From: Dromaius novaehollandiae
Taxonomy: Eukaryota > Chordata > Aves > Casuariiformes > Dromaiidae
Assembly: GCF_036370855.1 (NCBI RefSeq)
Contig: NC_088102.1
Location: forward strand, 18,457,001-18,521,000
Length of the DNA stretch: 64,000 nucleotides
Direction of reading: 5' to 3'
A program made the translations under genes and the position numbers. Shown here piece after piece: positions 36,851-48,603 of the stretch. Within the stretch, counting starts at the first letter, position 1. Each line of letters starts with the position of its first letter. The notes beneath the pieces are model-generated. The model did not search any database. It saw only the letters and a program-made list of their open reading frames with translations, and was not told the origin of the DNA.

Positions 36851-39800
36851 AGGCTGTGCAGATAGGGGAGAGGATTTGCAAGGGATCGTGAGATCAAAAC
36901 CTGCTGCTTCAGGTCCTAATTGCAAATCCATTTAATTTTAGAAATATCATTAATGGCAAATGGAGAAGTCATTATCTAACAGTGCCTCACAGAGATCATT
37001 GCTATAGGTTCCACTTGGGCATTCGGGTACTGCAGAAATTGGGAAGCTGCCCTTGCAATGACTTAGCACCTGACCTCCCATTTGTAAGAGCTTAGGAGGA
37101 GTTCACTTCCAATGGTCAGAAACCCACTCTATATCCTAAATTGTACTTATGACATACGAAGTCTAAAAAGCAACCAGGCTCAAGCCTCTCGCTGTGAGAC
37201 TGTACAAGGGGAGAAAGTGAATGATCCAGTTTATCATTATGTGGAAAAAATCCCCTTTTGATTCACTGCCTGGACAGAGCACATAAGAGAAAAGATAATG
37301 GAGAAGAAGTCAGGCACGGGAGAACTTCCTTGCTAGATAAGTTAAAGGCAATAAATGTTCATGTACTTTAGTCAAGAGCGCAGCACTTTAAAAAGGGTGA
37401 CACGCTTCTAGGTTTGGACTGAATGCACTAAGAAGGGAAGCTCCACAAAATACAGTTTACCTGACAGGGGTCTGATTCTGTCCTCCTGAAGTCTATGTAA
37501 GCATTAGCAATGACACCAGAGGACCCAGCGAAGGTTTGGTATGCTGTTGCCTAAACCTCAGTATGAAGGATACCAGGTGACTTTTTAATCTGTCATTTAC
37601 TTCAAACTCAGTTTGATCAAGAACACCAAAAATAAATGGGTTGAGAAAAAAATTCCTGTAATACATGAATACACTGATCTATATTGAAATGAAGCATATT
37701 TAAAAGTGCAAAGCTTATTAAACTACATAAAATCTTCTTTAGTACATATCAAGCTTCTGATTATATTTCCCTGGCTTTTTATCATGTCTTTCTTTGTTTT
37801 AAAATCATAAGATAGCTTTTTTTTGAGTGTTGTATTGTTTTGCTTGTAATTTAAACCTCTGATATTTTTTGGTCCTCAAGACCCCTTTCACACTGTAGAT
37901 GGCACTAAATCATTATGCAACACAAAGTAGTCTTACATTTACCTACATCTGTTTGGGCATACAGTGACTTTGTTTCACTTTTGTTCTTCTGAGTATAAGT
38001 TTTTTATCCACCTTAGTAAGCAGCATAAAACACAACCAAAAACTTGCTTGCTGAAAGGGACAAAAAGTATTCTCTAGTACAATTTTTGACTGCGCATACA
38101 CTGTACAACTTTTTTTTTTTCTAGGAGACCAAACTGTACAGTAACTGGAATGGAAGCGCTGGACTACAGAGATTACCTGACTCTAGGCTGAGATCCCTCC
38201 CACCGTCCTGACCAGCTCAACACCGGCAAAGTCCCAGTTCAAAGTCTGACCCTCTCAATGGTACAGTGCTGTGTGGTGCCACAAAGTCAGGACTCCCTAA
38301 GAACTATCCACAGGAAAGCCTGTTAAGTGCTTCTTAGTTGTTTTTCCTTGATTTGATAAGGGTAGCAATAGGCAGCACTGCCAGTTAAGACTGTTCGGGG
38401 ATGTGCTGGGAACCTGGCAGACAGTCTAACAGGCGGCGGCGAACGTGGCTCCCTGGGCAAGTGCACACACAGTCGGGGAGGACACTGCCTTCTGCTGCTG
38501 GCTGTAGTTGTTTCAGTAAGAAGCAGCTGCTTTTATGAAAGGCTGAGCATTTTGCAAGTTCTTTCAGCTGATATTTCTGTACAGAGTACAGTAAAGGACC
38601 CAAACTGGCTGCAGCCTTTGTTTACTATCAGAAAAATAATCAATTCAGTGCTAAAACTGGTAGAAGCAATGAGATGCTGAATTCCTCTGGAAACCATTCT
38701 ATTTTTATAAAGGGCCTTTATTTCAATTTGGGGTTTATCCTCCATCCAACAAAGTTAGTGATAATGTTCCTATCAATTTTAGTGGGATGAGATCAGCTTT
38801 AAGTTACCTCCTTTGAGATACCAAAATTTCAAGGCTTTGGCTTCAACATATATGACTTTTCCTCTCTGTTTAAATGAAGATGAGACTCTTCTACTTTTCT
38901 GTAGGGAGCCCTAAGAGAGATAAGTACTATTTATATTTTTCCCTTGGAATCTGAGGAATAAGCAAATGATAGTCTAGAGTCCCAGCTGGTATGAGCTGGC
39001 ATTGTACAACTGAAGACTGTGGCCCTGGGCCAACCCAGACAGAAGGAGGAGATGGCCTGTGGTTTAATTGTTCAACAAACTGTAGTTTGAACAAGACACA
39101 AAACTGATCCAATGGTTGGTAGTCATTAGTCTGAGGCATTCTTGCAAAAGCAAGCAAATCTTAGTGCCCTGATCAGTCCAGTTTGAAAAAATGTATCGTG
39201 CCTACTTTTAAAATCACTGCAGTTATTTTTGTTTTTTCCATTTGATCCCCAAAACACATAACCTTGTTAGCTTTATCCTTTCTGTTGCGGATGGGCATTG
39301 TAAAGTAATTACTGTGTTCAACTCTGGGAAATGACGTTATTGCGGCCCAATCCAGACCTAGTTCATTAGTTTCAGTGGGTGATCTTTGTATGATATTTTT
39401 ATCTTCTGCCTGTAATGCTTATTTTTATGTCCAAAGTCTGCTCAGAGAGAATTATAGACTGCAAGTGACTCTAAGGGCATGCCTCCAGTGAGCAGCAAAG
39501 AAATGCAGAAATGCCTGAGCTGGTAGACATATTAGCTCTGGAAATGCCCAACACCTTGCTAAACATCTGCACTGCTCTTAAAGTCAAACTAATATCCCCA
39601 AGCAGTGATGTGTGGCAGGAACAGCTTGGCTGCACTAGCTCCATTGCTCAGAGAAAAGATTTTTGTTCACAGTATCTAAACCTGGATTGGTCTCTCCAGA
39701 GCAAAGGTTTAATTCAGCAAAGCACAGACTGTCAATAGATGTCATGCCACAATACTATATGTTATCCATACAAACTATTGCATGACACTACACTGTAGTC

Positions 39801-41559
39801 TAAACAGGCCAAATTAAACAACTCTTTAGAAAAAGAAGCACAAAGCAAATCAGACACCAAGTGGGAAAATTATCAAGAATGAACACCAATTCCTTTTTCT
39901 TCTGTAACATCATAAAAGGAACTGGTGGAGTCACCATCCCCAGAAAAACTGAAAGGCCCATTTCTATGCTGAAACACTGCTTTCTGCTTCTGCTTTCACA
40001 TCCCCAGGCAGCTGCTGTGGTCTACAGAAGCAAAGTCAGTCTTACCAAAGTAACACCTTTTGGCACATCAGGATCCTTTAGTGTTAAAAGTCAGAGCTTA
40101 AGCCAAGAATGAGCATGTGGTGGGAAAAGCGAGAAGTAACAAGGCAATTGCCATATGCAGCACAGCAAGCAGTAGCAGCATACCACTGTTCATAAGCATT
40201 ATAGCAGAAGTGAATTTTAAGGAGGAATTTGAAAAAGCCTTTTGCACAGATCTCCTCCCATGTACATGGGATGGCCTGGGGCAGTGAATGAAAGTGCTTG
40301 AGAGAAAACAAAAATCAGTGTGTAGTGAATGCTGACTTCAAAGACAGAAGGAGGGAGTGGAGACAAATGCTGGCAAACATAAGCAAAACCAGACTTTCAA
40401 CAAACTATTAATTTAAACCAGTGTGATATTCTGTCCATTCCAGTTTGCTGGGCTCAGGCTTGACTTTATCTGTTATGTCAGCATTTATACTCTGTATTCA
40501 AAGACCCTTGAATCATCAGTCAACACAGAACAACATCTAATCTACACAACTTGAACCTACAATTTAAAAGGAACTTCCAAGGCATCCATCTCATTCAGGT
40601 AACTGCTGTAATTCCTTCTGTTAACTTGTATGTTATGTATATTATATACATACTATACATTCTATATATACAATGTGCTAGTGCAGCAAATTCTCGTCCA
40701 TAGCTATGATGACTTGGGGATAGACTATAGTCCCGCATCCCCAGGAGTTACTGCATAGACAACAGGACCCCAGAGTGAATAAGAGTTCATACATGACCTT
40801 CTCAGCCTCTACCTTCATATTTAAGAGACTCACCAGAATCTGAGTGTCAATATTTGTGTTTCTACACACTTCTCTCCTTTTCCTTTCCTAAGATGAAACT
40901 TTGTTAGCACTCTCAATTTTATCTCAGAGTTCACAGAAGGAATCATAGCTTTTCATTAACTGTTAATTAATAACTAAAACCCATTAATAACATTTCATTG
41001 ATCCTTCAAATGCCTTGTGGCATGGTGTGGAATTGCAGATCTCCCTAGCAACATCAGCCCTGCTATTGTCAGGAAGCAAAACATGTCTCCCTTCCACCTG
41101 CGGAACAGCAAAATCTGGTCTTTTAAGGTGTTGTCAGTCAGAGGTCTTCTAAGGAGAAAAAATCAGTTGATGCTTCATAGCTTCCTCCTTTCTAGGATTT
41201 GGGTCTTCATGCATAATGTGAGAGTAGTTCAGGACAGGAGCTTCTAATTAATTTATTTTTCTTCTCAAACTCTTTATTAAGGTCAGCGTGCAGGGAAGGA
41301 AAGCTAGCCAGCTTGTGTAGTCTGCAGAAGCACCAGCAGCAGAAGGTGAATTAGGTACTCTTCTAAGAAGCCAGCAGCCTTTAAAGTCAAAGAGTCAGGA
41401 TCTAGGCAGCAAGGGAGGAAATGCACTAGATGCAGAAATGCACTAGATGACAAACTAAACATTGGTCAGCATTACACTGTTGCTGAAAAAGGTGATTGTA
41501 CACAAGACTATCATCTGTAAAAAGATGAAGGATTTCTTTACAGTACACAATGCTGGTAA

Positions 41560-41945
41560 AACCTGTGATGCAGTTTTGGCTTTCAGTTTGGGAACTGCAC
41601 TTCAAAAAAGGTCTGAACTAATTAAGACAACCACAAAGGGGTACAAGGAGAATGGTCAAGAACTACAAAGCATATCCACTGAGAAAGACTGAAGAAATTG
41701 AAATTGTTTAGTCTAAAAAGAGAAGTGGTGGAGGAGGTGACTGACTTCAAGACTATTCCCATAAAAGTTGCTGCAAAGACCAAGAGAATAACCTGTTCCA
41801 TATGTCCACTATCGACAGGAGAAAGAGCAGTGAACTTAAACTGCAAGAAAATTGTGCTCATTGTAAGCAATTCTTTACAGCGATCTGCTGTCCTTAGGGA
41901 GGGTATGAGTTCCCCATCATGCTGGCTGGCTCTTTCCAGGTTGCC
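41560..41945 (+). repeat. Old CR1/L3-type LINE fragment, plus strand
   Basis: The plus strand retains the order of motifs typical of the ORF2 C-terminus and 3' part of an ancient amniote CR1/L3 LINE. These are a tgcagttttggct start, cttcaaaaaaggtctgaac, caaggagaatggtc, then ttgaaattgtttagtctaaa with aaaagagaag (the LFSLEKRR-coding block), and further degraded sequence to about 41945. Substitutions and indels are heavy. The overlapping open frames at 41462-41692 and 41698-42159 are remnants of this relic. Confidence 0.65.
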
Positions 41946-43136
41946 TTTCCCTCTAAGCACTAGCTATTCTGCTCTCATTTGGCACTCCAAAGACTGCCAG
42001 CAGCCACTGACCATGACTGATTGCTTCAATTTGTTTCCAATCCTGCCTCTTCCAGAGACTCAATCGGTCTTGTCCAGACACAACTCAGCTTTACACCAGG
42101 TTCATCATCCAGGTTTCTTCGTCAAGGCAGTGGAGCAAGTAGCAATAACAATATTGTAACACTGGTGCATCATTGATCAAATAACTTTCACAGAAGAGCT
42201 ACCAGTCCAGCAGCTTGAACTAAAAGAACCAGCTTTACATACAGGTGATCAGTTCTTGTACACTGCATGATGCATTCTCCCACTGATTATCTACCATCAT
42301 CTATCTAGTGTGAACTTCCTAATTAGTTATTTTTACCATATGTTAAGCACATAGACAAATTCCAAGCAGTGCTTCGAATTCAGCTCATGTTCTATAACTT
42401 CAAAAGCTGTATCTGTGTTCCAATGGATAACCATTTTTAACATCAGTGACTGCACTTCACAACATACAGATCCAGCTGGGTCCCACTGGGGTCTAACCAG
42501 ATAGATAACTTACGGGATGGACCTGTTCTGGGCATAAATCAGGGCTGCACAGTAAAAAGAATATGTTATCCATATGTTGACCTTTGCTCTGAGTGTTGCA
42601 CAACTTTGGAAGATGCAGATGGCATGAGGCAAGAAATTCCAGGAAGAGAAAGGACTGTCTCATAGTTAAGTGCTGCCCTGGGAATCTAAACTTGCCTCTG
42701 CCAAAGAATTATAATGGAATAATAAGCTGATCACTTAAACTTTTCATAAATTGTGCTTAGCTGTTTGCTCCCCATGTTCTTGGTGCTTGACTTGAAATCT
42801 TGGTGCCAAATTTGCAAAAGGGCTCAGTTGCAACTCACAGCTGCAACTGAACTGAATGGGAAACATGCTCTGAATGCAGCAAGTGCTACATACTGGTAAG
42901 TACTTGGAGTTGCCTGCGTACCTTAATTGAGCCCCGCAAATTAGCAGATTCTTCACCTGAATAATTCTGTGCCTCATATTCTGATCTACAGGGTCTGATC
43001 TAAATGTTTTTGAAAATTCGTTAGTGTTTGCAAGGCATTCAAATGCCACAGAAGGGGCACTGGGAAGTTAATAACTCTGCAGTTAGAGCAGGGGTTGAAG
43101 AGTGTGCAGTAAACTAGGCATAGTGCCATACACTGA
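41946..43136. other. Intergenic sequence, no gene supported
   Basis: No exon, RNA gene or clear repeat is recognised. The minus-strand frames at 42744-43049 and 42986-43297 have no family resemblance. Confidence 0.55.
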
Positions 43137-43457
43137 ATGAAAGGAGAGATCAATATATTGAGTAACTGCTCAGTAGACGACCATCTTCCATTCTGCACAC
43201 TGCTTATAGAAGTGGGTCCTGTGCAAGAAAAATTGGAGTCATTTGATAAAGTACTAAGTGGCAGGAAAAGACCAGCAGTGCAGATATTTGCAGCCAAAGC
43301 AAGTGATTGCCTTCATCAGCAGTGGTCTGGTTTTGGCATCTTTCTTAACCCTGACAAATTAGAAAGAGCATTTACCAAGGAATGCAGCCATAGGGTAGGT
43401 GATTATATCAAAAGCATCAGTGACACAATACCAACACTAATGACAAATACAAACTGA
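43137..43457 (+). repeat. Possible decayed RTE-like LINE fragment
   Basis: A 106-residue open frame begins with INILSNCSVDD and continues VQEKLESFDKVLSGRKRPAV. The spacing recalls the HFN-LLN-S-VDD and EEV-KAI--LSSGKAPG-D-IPAE blocks that open the reverse transcriptase of RTE-type LINEs, but the GKAPG core is substituted. If correct, it is a very old, inactive relic. It could equally be a chance open frame. Call it tentative. Confidence 0.3.
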
Positions 43458-46400
43458 ATTCATAATAAAGCCATATTAAGGACCTCACTAGAGGCTAATC
43501 AAAATGACATTTGATTTACAAGGACATAATGTTCCTTTCAGGAAGTGTTTTTGTGATCAGGGAGTTAGAAGTTTTTCCTGTATATAGGCACAAGTTAGCA
43601 GCATAAAGATCACACAGACCAAACACTTAATTTTGTGTGCTTAAACCTGAGATCTTAATAGTATCTCCCAACAAGGTTTTTCTTCACCCAGATATAATGG
43701 TCATGGGCTGCCCAGCATTATCAGGCCACTAACTCTACAACCGTTACTTTCTTGTAAGGATTAACTTCCTTGCAGAGTTCTCCACCAACCTTGTCTTCAT
43801 TTCTTGAGGGTTGTACCACAAACAGAGTCCTGTCCCCAGGCCTCCCCACCTTAGCCTGGGAGTCCAATGTCAGCCCTTTTCCTCACACCTCTTCAAAGGC
43901 CCATGCTGTACACACATTTTCTTCCACCTGCCCACGGGAGGCAAACTAAACACCTCCTTCGAAGTAACAGCACTTTGATCCAGCTGGACATAACTTTTTC
44001 ACCTCACCAAACTCCACAGGCTTCCCAGGAGCCCTGGGTGACTCTGTGCTCCTTGGCTTTCCCCTGCCAGTGGTGACGGGGAATCTGCTTCCTCTCAGAG
44101 CAGGCGGGGTGCCGCCGTACCTAACGATGGCGGTCACCATCACGGCTGCCCCGAGCAGCCTCTTTCTCTCCTGCTAGCAGCAAACAAAATCCTCTACCTT
44201 CTCCTCCCGTGCCCTCCTCTCTTGCCAGAGCACAAGGCCTTCCTCGGGCCTTCCTCTGGGTGAAGACCTGGTTAGGTTCCCACGCTGACTCAAGGGAAAG
44301 CAAAATCAGGGCAGAAAGGGCATATTGCTGTTATCGCTGTGCTTCCACAACCGGTCTTTTGTGCAAGGAAACACATCTGTTCCTCTGCCCTTGCCAACTA
44401 CAGAAATCCAATTGTTGCTGCTGCATCTCAGTTTCAAACTATTCTTTGAGGGGCTACAGGATGATGTATCACGAGCAGTGCGTGTATGAATTTGGTGAAT
44501 GCCATTCTTCTGGAAAATTTTAAAGGAAGCTTAGGTAGCAAGAAAAGCTCATATAGTAAGAAAGACAAGAGGTAAAGAGTAAAATTAAAGTGCTAGCTGT
44601 AGTTCATACCTATATATTTGCAGAATCTCATCATTATCACTGATAAAAATGAAGCCTGTTCAGCATAATAAACATCAATCTTATTTCAATCATATAAACA
44701 TCAAGTCTATTTTTCTACCTGTGAGCATTCAGTTACTGTGTGATTAGTTATTAATAAATAGGCTGTAGTTTAAAGTGTTATAGCTAAAGTGTTCTTTAGG
44801 TATGATTTACTACCCTGAGTGCCATAAAATTGAATGGAAATACACACTAAAAAAAGACATGATAAATTGGATTTTAATTATTTGATCTGTAATGCTAGAA
44901 AATCACACATCAGATGGTCATGAAAAAAAAGGTGTTGCTTACAGCAAAAGAAAGTTGCATTCTCTAAGGCGGGTGACAGACTGTTCCTGCAAGCATTAGG
45001 CATTCAGAGCTAACTCCTGCAAGGTGTGGTGTGACCCCAACTCTCACCAAAAATAAAGCATACCCAGTTTTCTTGTTGCTTTGCAGGAGGCTTTCAGTAT
45101 CTTGCATGATGACATCTTCCAGTTAATTTGTAAATTCTCTGGAGCATGTACTTTATTCTGATTTTGCCCACCATCCAGCATAAGAGGACCCCAGTTTTGA
45201 TTAGGGCCTCCACACAATACAGCAAGACAAATACATCGTTAATAATAACATATAGTATATGCACACATTTGGAATGAAAAGAGAACTAAATATTCAAAAG
45301 ACTGAGAAATGAATCATGGACAAGAAATGAATCAATGGAAATGAACTATTCTTTTTTGCAAATGTATTTTGTCTTTAACTAATAACTATCCAGCAGGTAT
45401 TTCAAAGCTTCACAGTGTAAACTAAGGGTAAATGAACCACAATAAAGTTTTGGGTTGATTTTTACTAAGTGGTTATTTTAGGGTGACACATAATCCATCT
45501 TTTCTGCTAAAGCTCTAGATTTTGGAGACAAAAATGCAATGTGTATGTTCAGTGATTATCATCAGTAAATATTTCACAGAAGTCCTTGCCAAAAAGAAAA
45601 AAAGAAAAGAATAAAGCATTACATCATTCTGTATGAGCAGAGCTACTGAGAATCGTTGTGTGGCTCATACAGTATCTAATTCTGCTTTGTTTATTTTAAA
45701 TAAGAGATGTCATATTTTACAGTATTTAGACAATATGTAAGATTTTGCTCATGATGGCTCCAAGAGATTATTTTAAATTGATCAATCTGAACATATCTCA
45801 GTTGTGCTAAAAATGAAGGCTCGACTTATTTCTGGGAGCACTGCGTGAGGATTCTAATTAGGTTATCAGAGAAGTGATGTGTGTGCACATACGCACATGC
45901 TCCAGGGGTGTTTGTCAGATGGTATGAAACTCTTATTCTTTCATCTCAGGAAACATATTTACCTACCTGCATGCAAACCCAATTAGCTTCCCCTTCCCAC
46001 TCCTCCGCAGCAAGGTTTGTATTTCAGTGTTTTATAACCTGTCTCCTGCACCAGGATCCCACGTGGCAGAGGGAGCTGGCTGGCTCACTTTTGGTTCACT
46101 TCAGGGCTGTCCGGCACATGAGACCAGTGCTAGGAGACTATGACACTGCACTGCAGTCAAGGGGTGACATCTACCGAGCTCTATGCTTTAAGGAGCCTGA
46201 AGAGAGAGCACAGGATGGCCTTCCTCACTTCCAACCTGCCAGATGTCTCCCCAAGTTGTTAACCAATGTACTATTTGTCTCAGAGACATAAGAGAGAAGA
46301 AAGTTTATTTTAGCTGCTAGAAGGATGGTTATTGCAGAGCAAGATCTGGGCACTTCTGTCTATCCATCCATTTCGCCTGCGCCCAGGTTTATGGTATTAG

Positions 46401-47479
46401 AATATAAAAAATGCTAATAAAGCAAACTTTCAGCCTTCTTATCCTTCCCTTCTCATTCTCACTACCTGTAAGATTATGAGCCAGGCTTGCTAGAGAGAAT
46501 GGATGCATTTCACCTGTCTACAGAAGTTTGGCACATTTTTATTTCGGTTCCTATCCCCTGAGAACCAAAGGTGGCATATTATTTCCCCTCAGTCTGAAAG
46601 CTCTACCTTACTCATTTAACTTCAGCTAGTTCTTATTTATATGCTGATCTCAGAAAGGCACTGCAAAACCTGTAGCGAAGATATCATTATAAATCATGAA
46701 TGATATGTACAGTCATGTGATATTGCTGATATTAAGACTGCTGATATTTATGTACCTCAGCTGCAACCATTTCTCCTAACAGCTATATTTAAGTAAACAA
46801 TTCCTTGTGCACTAAAACTACTGAAGTTCAGTTTCTTGTAGATCTCTGTCTCTTGGTTTCTTGACCTTGATGGCTAAGACAAATGAAGCTTTTTCTGTAG
46901 TTGCAGCATTTGTAAGGGCTCAAATTAAAAACTAATGAGTTCAAAAATTCTCAGTGAAGAAGTCATAGATCTAAAACCATAAATGCACAGACATGCAATA
47001 TAATCATATACTCCACATTTCTACAGAAAGCCAGTCCAAAATAGAACTAAGCTGAACAGTGAGTTACGTGGTACTCCATGAATGTGGTGCCTGTTCGCAG
47101 AAAATGGGTATGTGAACTTTACCTATTAAACTGTTATGATAAAAATTCCCTAATCTCATTCTCTTATTGTGAGGATGTGGATGTCAAAGACTTGACTCTC
47201 TCTGATACTGCAATATTGGTGACCATATAAATAATGAAGATTGTTAAATATCCGTGGAGAACAACTGTCCATCAGCCCAGCTAATTGTGTTTTTCTTCCA
47301 TTTTTAGGGCTGAAGCCAGTTAGAGAATAGAGAACACTACAGTATGGACAGATGTACTTGAAGTTGTTTTTTTCTTAGCTTCTTGGTAATTTTGCTCACT
47401 TTATGGAATGCTATGCCAAGTGGTGGTTAGCTAAGACTGCTGCACTCAGGAAAGCTAATTACAGAGGTGGCTGGACTAC
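43458..47479. other. Intergenic sequence, no gene supported
   Basis: Mostly AT-rich. The exception is a moderately GC-rich patch with CpGs at about 43860-44280 that carries a minus-strand donor-like GTTAG/GTACGG. The frame at 45881-46291 (136 residues) and that at 44209-44523 match no family I know. Confidence 0.55.
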
Positions 47480-48360
47480 AGCGTGACCCGAGGGGAAGGA
47501 GGCTTCCCCCAGCGACCGAGCGTGAGCTCGCTCCGTCGGGAGGGGAGAGACCCGGCCATAGCTCTCCTTTACCAGTCAAGGATGAGCACAGAGGCGTCTT
47601 TCAGCTTGCTGAGTATTTTCCGCCATGTGAATTAATCAGATTTTTGGTCTGTGCATGAAACTGTCCTCTCAGACCTTCTCAGATCTAAATGTACAGAGTT
47701 TAGTTCTCTCAGAGCGCGCGTGTGGTTTGGCTTACTGAAGTGGTCCACTGCTCTAACGAAACTTTGAGATTTATTTTTCTGGTAAAGCTTCGAGGTGTGT
47801 TTTTGGTCACCTTCTGACTTAGAAAAGAGTGATCTTTCGTACATGGTGATTGATATGGCTTGATCCTGACTGTCTCAGCATGTCTCTCTCTCAAAAACCC
47901 CCATCTCCGCTGCAGCAGGAGCGGTGCCCGCAACAGTGGGAAAGGCTGCAGGCGGTTTTAATGCGGACGCCTAGATTCACCTGTGTGACACACTGACTCA
48001 TGAAGCTGAGAGGTGGAAGAAATGTGGACACGGACGCCGGTTTATCCCTAATTGATCAGGATATGCTCACAGCAACAGCAGAGCCGGAACCGATCGTGCC
48101 GCGGCCCGCGACAAGCTCCCGCCAGGCTGAACAGATCCCTGCCACGCGCAGCGCGGGGCGGCACCCGGCACAAAGACCGTGCGGCAACACCCCACCTGAC
48201 CGACAGCCCCCCCCTCCCTGGCCCCGGGACCCGCCGAGTCAGCCACGCACGGCAGCACGGCGCGGGGAGCGGCGGGCAGCGCCTGGGCCGGACCCCGCCT
48301 CCCCCACAGCGCCGCCGCCGCCGCCATCGCCATCACTGGCCGCCCCGGCGGCGCGGCCGC

Positions 48361-48530
48361 GCCCCGCCCCTCCCCCGCGGGCGGGGCCCCCCGCGTCCCG
48401 CCTCCCCCCCGCCCCGCCGACCACGTGGCCCGGGCGCCGCAGCGGTGCTGCGCAGGCGCGGTGGCCGCTCCTCCTCCCCCCCCCCCCCCCGCCCGGCCGA
48501 GGATGGGGCTCGGGAGCAAAATGGCGGCGG
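48361..48530 (+). promoter_or_regulatory. TATA-less promoter: GC boxes, E-box, NRF1 and YY1 sites
   Basis: In order there are GC boxes (gccccgcccc at 48361, gcggggcc near 48381), a palindromic E-box cacgtg (48422-48427), an NRF1-type site tgcgcaggcgcg (48449-48460), a C15 run (48476-48490), and a sense-oriented YY1-type aaaatggcggcgg (48518-48530). In housekeeping promoters YY1 sites in this orientation usually lie just downstream of the start. That places transcription initiation near 48490-48515 on the plus strand. Motifs are seen; occupancy is inferred. Confidence 0.7.
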
Positions 48531-48603
48531 CCGGAGCGGGGCCGGGAGGGAGCGGGTGGTGTTGAGCGAGGGGTATGGCGGCGGCGCCGGGCGGCTGCCG
48601 GAG
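48500..48603 (+). other. BTBD7: Probable first exon (5'UTR) of BTBD7
   Basis: The segment from the presumed start to a good splice donor (GAG|GTGAGAC, intron from 48604) lies in the CpG-island core. It holds two ATGs in YY1-like atggcggc contexts: one at 48521 opens a 14-codon frame, and one at 48575 stays open to the donor. No BTBD7 coding sequence can be read here or downstream. The symbol rests only on synteny, because vertebrate BTBD7 lies next to UNC79 in divergent orientation and begins with a non-coding exon and a large intron. BTBD7 encodes a BTB/POZ-BACK protein linked to epithelial branching and cadherin regulation. Left edge approximate. Confidence 0.5.

Larger units (their letters stand above)
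27646..41559. other. Long intergenic stretch, no gene supported
   Basis: About 13.9 kb of mainly AT-rich sequence. I found no exon with flanking splice sites and a family match, no RNA gene, and no well-preserved transposon. Small structures within it are a purine-rich direct repeat (36766-36817), a 16-bp perfect duplication (34893-34924) and a CTCF-like motif (35795-35808). Conserved non-coding elements between the two genes are plausible but invisible without alignment. Confidence 0.55.

Noticed and set aside
45881..46291. 136-codon plus-strand frame
   Set aside because: No recognisable domain, no promoter or splice context, and ordinary intergenic composition.
18600..47480. A COX8C-like gene between the two loci, as in mammals
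   Set aside because: I searched by eye for the short COX8 signature and found none. COX8C appears to be a mammalian feature of this interval.
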